Program-made: the position numbers and the translations under genes
Source: Aquabacter sp040755535
GTDB taxonomy: Bacteria; Pseudomonadota; Alphaproteobacteria; Rhizobiales; Xanthobacteraceae
Length of the DNA: 64,000 nt
Assembly (NCBI GenBank): GCA_040755535.1
Contig: JBFMAV010000004.1
Coordinates: 1-64,000, forward strand
Reading direction: 5' to 3'
Shown here: positions 61,548 through 64,000 of the stretch, one piece after another
Layout of the letters: the number at the start of each line of letters is the position of its first letter
Numbering within the stretch: the first letter of the stretch is position 1
The notes under the pieces: model-generated
Database searches by the model: none
The model's input: only the letters and a program-made list of their open reading frames with translations
What the model was told of the DNA's origin: nothing

Positions 61548-62468
61548 ATGTCAAAGCATGTCGCGGTTCTCATGGGCGGCTGGTCCGCCGAACGGGAGGT
61601 CTCCCTGCGCTCCGGCGAGGGGTGCGCCCGCGCCCTGGAAGGGGCCGGCTACCGTGTGACCCGCGTGGATGTGGGGCGCAACATCGCCGAGGTGCTCGCC
61701 CGCCTGCGCCCGGATGTGGCGTTCAACGCGCTGCACGGCTCGCCCGGCGAGGATGGGACCATCCAGGGCATATTGGAAATCCAGCGCATTCCCTATTCCC
61801 ATTCCGGCGTGCTCGCCTCGGCCCTCGCCATGGACAAGGCGCAGGCCAAGGTGGTGATGGCGGCGGCAGGAGTCCCGGTGGCCCAGGGGCGCGTGGTGTC
61901 GCGGGCCGAGGCGGCGCGGCGCCATGTGATGGAGCCGCCCTATGTGCTGAAGCCGGTGTCGGAAGGCTCCAGCGTCGGCGTCTTCATCGTGCGCGAGGAC
62001 CAGGCGCACCCGCCGCAGGAGCTGACCCGTCCCGACTGGCCGCACGGCGAAATGCTGCTGGCGGAACGCTTTATCCCGGGGCTGGAGCTGACCTGCGCTA
62101 TGATCCGGGGCGCGCCCTCCGACGTCACGGAGATCGAGGCCACCCACGCCTTTTACGATTACGATTCCAAATATGCGCCGGGCGGTTCGCGCCACATTCT
62201 TCCTGCCCGCATTTTACCCGAAGTTTACCAACAGGTGCGGATACTTACGGCCAAGGCGCACGAGGCGCTGGGGTGCCGGGGCGTTTCCCGTGCTGATTTC
62301 CGATACGACGTGGAGGCCGGGCTTGGCTCGGGACTCGTCTGCCTGGAGGTCAACACGCAGCCCGGCATGACCGAGACCTCCCTGGTGCCTGAACTGGCGG
62401 CCCATGCGGGCATTTCGTTCGGCGAGCTTGTGACATGGATGGTGGAGGACGCATCGCTGGACCGCTGA
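61548..62468 (+). CDS. ddl: D-alanine-D-alanine ligase
   Basis: A 306-residue ATP-grasp ligase of the DdlB type: VAVLMGGWSAEREVSLRSG, FNALHGSPGEDGTIQGILEIQRIPYSHSGVLASALAMDKAQAK, PYVLKPVSEGSSVGVFIV, FIPGLELTCAM, ILPARILPEVYQQ and CLEVNTQPGMTETSLVPELAAHAGISFGELV. It makes the D-Ala-D-Ala dipeptide for peptidoglycan. The start at 61548 matches the family; a TTG-type start upstream at 61509 is rejected. Its end overlaps ftsQ by 34 bp. Confidence 0.97.
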   Translation: MSKHVAVLMGGWSAEREVSLRSGEGCARALEGAGYRVTRVDVGRNIAEVLARLRPDVAFNALHGSPGEDGTIQGILEIQRIPYSHSGVLASALAMDKAQAKVVMAAAGVPVAQGRVVSRAEAARRHVMEPPYVLKPVSEGSSVGVFIVREDQAHPPQELTRPDWPHGEMLLAERFIPGLELTCAMIRGAPSDVTEIEATHAFYDYDSKYAPGGSRHILPARILPEVYQQVRILTAKAHEALGCRGVSRADFRYDVEAGLGSGLVCLEVNTQPGMTETSLVPELAAHAGISFGELVTWMVEDASLDR

Positions 62469-63430
62469 GGGCGCCCCTGCCCGGGCGCGCTGCTGCGCCC
62501 GGTCTGGCGAAACTGCCGAACCCGGTGTCTCCCTCGCGCCGCACCCAGCCCATGCGCGAGCCCGCGCCGGCGAGCCGCACCGCTTTGTTTCTGCGGCGCA
62601 TGACCGTGCAGCTCAGCGCGTCGCGAATCGGCCGGCGCGGCGCCACCCTGCTGGCGCTCGCGGTCATCGGCGGCTTCACCGCTTATGGCGTGGTCCTGGG
62701 CGGCCATGTGGAAGAGGCCGAGGAATTCCTGGTGGATCTCGGCGACGTCGCGGGCACCATGGCCGGATTCAAGGTGAAGCAGGTCAACCTTTCGGGGCAG
62801 AATCACGTGACGCCGCCGGAGATCCTGGCGGCGGCGGGCATCAAGCCCACCACCTCTCTGCCGTTCGTGGATGCGGACGCCACCCGCGCGCGGCTCGAAG
62901 CCATGCCCTGGATCGCCAGCGCGACGGTGCGCAAATTCTATCCCGACCGCATCGACATCGCGATCGTCGAGCGGGAGGCCTATGCGCTCTGGCAGTTCAA
63001 TGGCCAGCTTCAGGTGATCGCGCGCGACGGCATGCCCATCGCGCCTTATTCGGACGATCCGCGCTACATCAGCCTGCCCATCGTGGTGGGGGAGGGCGCG
63101 GACAAGCGCGTGGGCGAGATCGTCGAGGCGCTCGCCCGGGTGCCGCCGATTCGCGACCAGGTGCGCGCGGCGATTCTGGTGGCCGACCGGCGCTGGACGC
63201 TGAAGCTGCGCAACAGCATCGACGTGCGCCTGCCCGAGGACGGATTCTCGGATGCGCTCATGGAGCTCGCCGATCTCGACCGCGAGAAGAAGATCCTGAC
63301 GCGCGACATCACCATCGTCGACCTGCGCCTGCCCGACCGCGTGGCGGTGCGCCTGTCCGACGGCGCCTATGAGGCGCGCATGCAGGTCATCAGGGCCAAG
63401 GCCAAGGCGAAAAAGGGAGGGGCCGCGTGA
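62435..63430 (+). CDS. ftsQ: FtsQ, cell division protein
   Basis: A 331-residue bitopic division protein: a basic cytosolic N-terminus (MDGGGRIAGPLRAPLPGR), a membrane helix (ATLLALAVIGGFTAYGVVL), POTRA domain (FKVKQVNLSGQNHVTPPEILAAAGI, LPFVDADATRARLEAMPWIASATVRKFYPDRIDIAIVEREAYALWQ) and the FtsQ beta domain. The start inside ddl, in another frame, gives the MDGGGR opening typical of Hyphomicrobiales FtsQ. Couples with FtsB/L at the septum. Confidence 0.95.
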   Translation: MDGGGRIAGPLRAPLPGRAAAPGLAKLPNPVSPSRRTQPMREPAPASRTALFLRRMTVQLSASRIGRRGATLLALAVIGGFTAYGVVLGGHVEEAEEFLVDLGDVAGTMAGFKVKQVNLSGQNHVTPPEILAAAGIKPTTSLPFVDADATRARLEAMPWIASATVRKFYPDRIDIAIVEREAYALWQFNGQLQVIARDGMPIAPYSDDPRYISLPIVVGEGADKRVGEIVEALARVPPIRDQVRAAILVADRRWTLKLRNSIDVRLPEDGFSDALMELADLDREKKILTRDITIVDLRLPDRVAVRLSDGAYEARMQVIRAKAKAKKGGAA

Positions 63431-64000
63431 GGCACCGGCTCGCTCAGGGGTTTGCCCCCAAGATGCGCCCGATCCAGCCGAAAAAGAGCGGGATCGTCGC
63501 GGTTCTGGACATCGGCACCAGCAAGATCGTGTGCGCCATCGCCCGGCTGAAGCCGCGCGGGGCCTCCGACGTGCTGCACCGGCGCACCCATTCCATCGAC
63601 GTGCTCGGCATCGGCCATACCCGCGCCCATGGCGTGAAGGGCGGCGCCATCGTGGACATGGCGCGCGCGGAACTGGCGGTGCGCCAGGCCGTGGACATGG
63701 CGGAGCGCGCGGCCGGCGTGCAGATCGCCTCGGTCATTCTCGGCGTGTCGGGTGCGCGCCTCGCCTCCCAGCATTACGAGGCCGCGGTGCGGCTGACCGC
63801 CCCGGCGGTGGAGGAATTCGACATCCGCCGGGTTCTGGAAGCCGCCTCCACCTATGCGGTGGGGGACGGGCGGGCCGTGATGCACGCTCTGCCGGTCGGC
63901 TATTCGCTGGACGGGCGGCGCGGCATCGGCGAGCCCTGCGGCATGCTCGGGCGCGAGCTGGGCGTGGACATGCACGTCATCACGGGCGACATGACCTCGC
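63427..64000 (+). CDS. ftsA: FtsA, actin-like division protein (3' end beyond window)
   Basis: The first 191 residues of FtsA: GTG start at 63427 overlapping the ftsQ stop (GTGA), then KKSGIVAVLDIGTSKIVCAIARL (phosphate 1 loop, DIGTSK), VLGIGHTRAHGVKGGAIVDMARAELAVRQAVDMAERAAGV, SVILGVSGARLASQ, and part of the SHS2/1C subdomain. It tethers FtsZ to the membrane. The window ends inside the gene; ftsZ is expected next. Confidence 0.96.
   Translation, partial: MRHRLAQGFAPKMRPIQPKKSGIVAVLDIGTSKIVCAIARLKPRGASDVLHRRTHSIDVLGIGHTRAHGVKGGAIVDMARAELAVRQAVDMAERAAGVQIASVILGVSGARLASQHYEAAVRLTAPAVEEFDIRRVLEAASTYAVGDGRAVMHALPVGYSLDGRRGIGEPCGMLGRELGVDMHVITGDMTS

Overview
This is a high-GC, gene-dense chromosomal segment from an alphaproteobacterium of the order Hyphomicrobiales, most likely family Xanthobacteraceae (Xanthobacter, Azorhizobium or Ancylobacter type). 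The placement is an inference. It rests on gene order (hslVU near hisB-DUF2628-hisHAFE-coaA, and ftsW-murG-murC...murB-ddl-ftsQ-ftsA), on a FixLJ/FixK oxygen-sensing set, on GapR and EcfG-type signals, and on protein wording. No rRNA, phage, integrase, transposase, plasmid or CRISPR feature was seen. There is one tRNA, Gly(CCC).

Layout. 1-8.7 kb: an AsmA-like protein cut by the left edge, a D-lactate dehydrogenase-type flavoprotein, a hotdog thioesterase-like protein, a 61-residue unknown behind a repeat-rich leader, tRNA-Gly, an Xaa-Pro aminopeptidase, a DUF3309 mini-protein behind an EcfG-like promoter, and a class III aminotransferase. 9-19.9 kb: a membrane TPR protein with a regulator-like N-terminus, hslVU, an alpha/beta hydrolase, the his operon running into coaA, DUF1036 and DUF1244. 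20-25.8 kb: signalling, with a PAS histidine kinase, a single-domain receiver, a REC-GGDEF-EAL protein, a FixK-type regulator, an orphan receiver and gapR. 25.9-31.2 kb: an arginine-dependent acid-resistance module (AdiC, AdiA and a second APC antiporter). 31.3-36 kb: truncated haemoglobin, mobA, hrpB and a WD40 protein. 36.1-41.5 kb: fixJ, fixL, a tandem universal stress protein behind an FNR/FixK-type box, azlCD and a LysR regulator. 41.6-49.1 kb: glcDEF, thiE, aceB (glycolate to glyoxylate to malate) and DUF2076. 49.2-55.4 kb: pdeM and its Lhr-type helicase partner, separated by an OYE-family reductase and an AnsP-like permease. 55.5-64 kb: the dcw cell-wall and division cluster with a cation diffusion facilitator between murC and murB, running into a truncated ftsA.

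Threads across the window. (i) Oxygen and stress: FixL/FixJ, a FixK-type regulator with an FNR-like recognition helix, and a matching box at a class II position upstream of the usp gene suggest a local microoxic circuit. (ii) A dispersed palindromic element of about 120 bp, bounded by CTAGAGC/GCTCTAG, occurs five times (two full, three partial). In two places its terminal CTAG carries the stop codon of the neighbouring gene. This is the most unusual DNA-level signal in the window. (iii) Several short inverted-repeat candidate operators lie between divergent genes.

The rest is conserved core metabolism. I see no convincing novel defence or mobile system. Motifs and coordinates were read by eye; family names come from recognition of sequence patterns, not from database searches.
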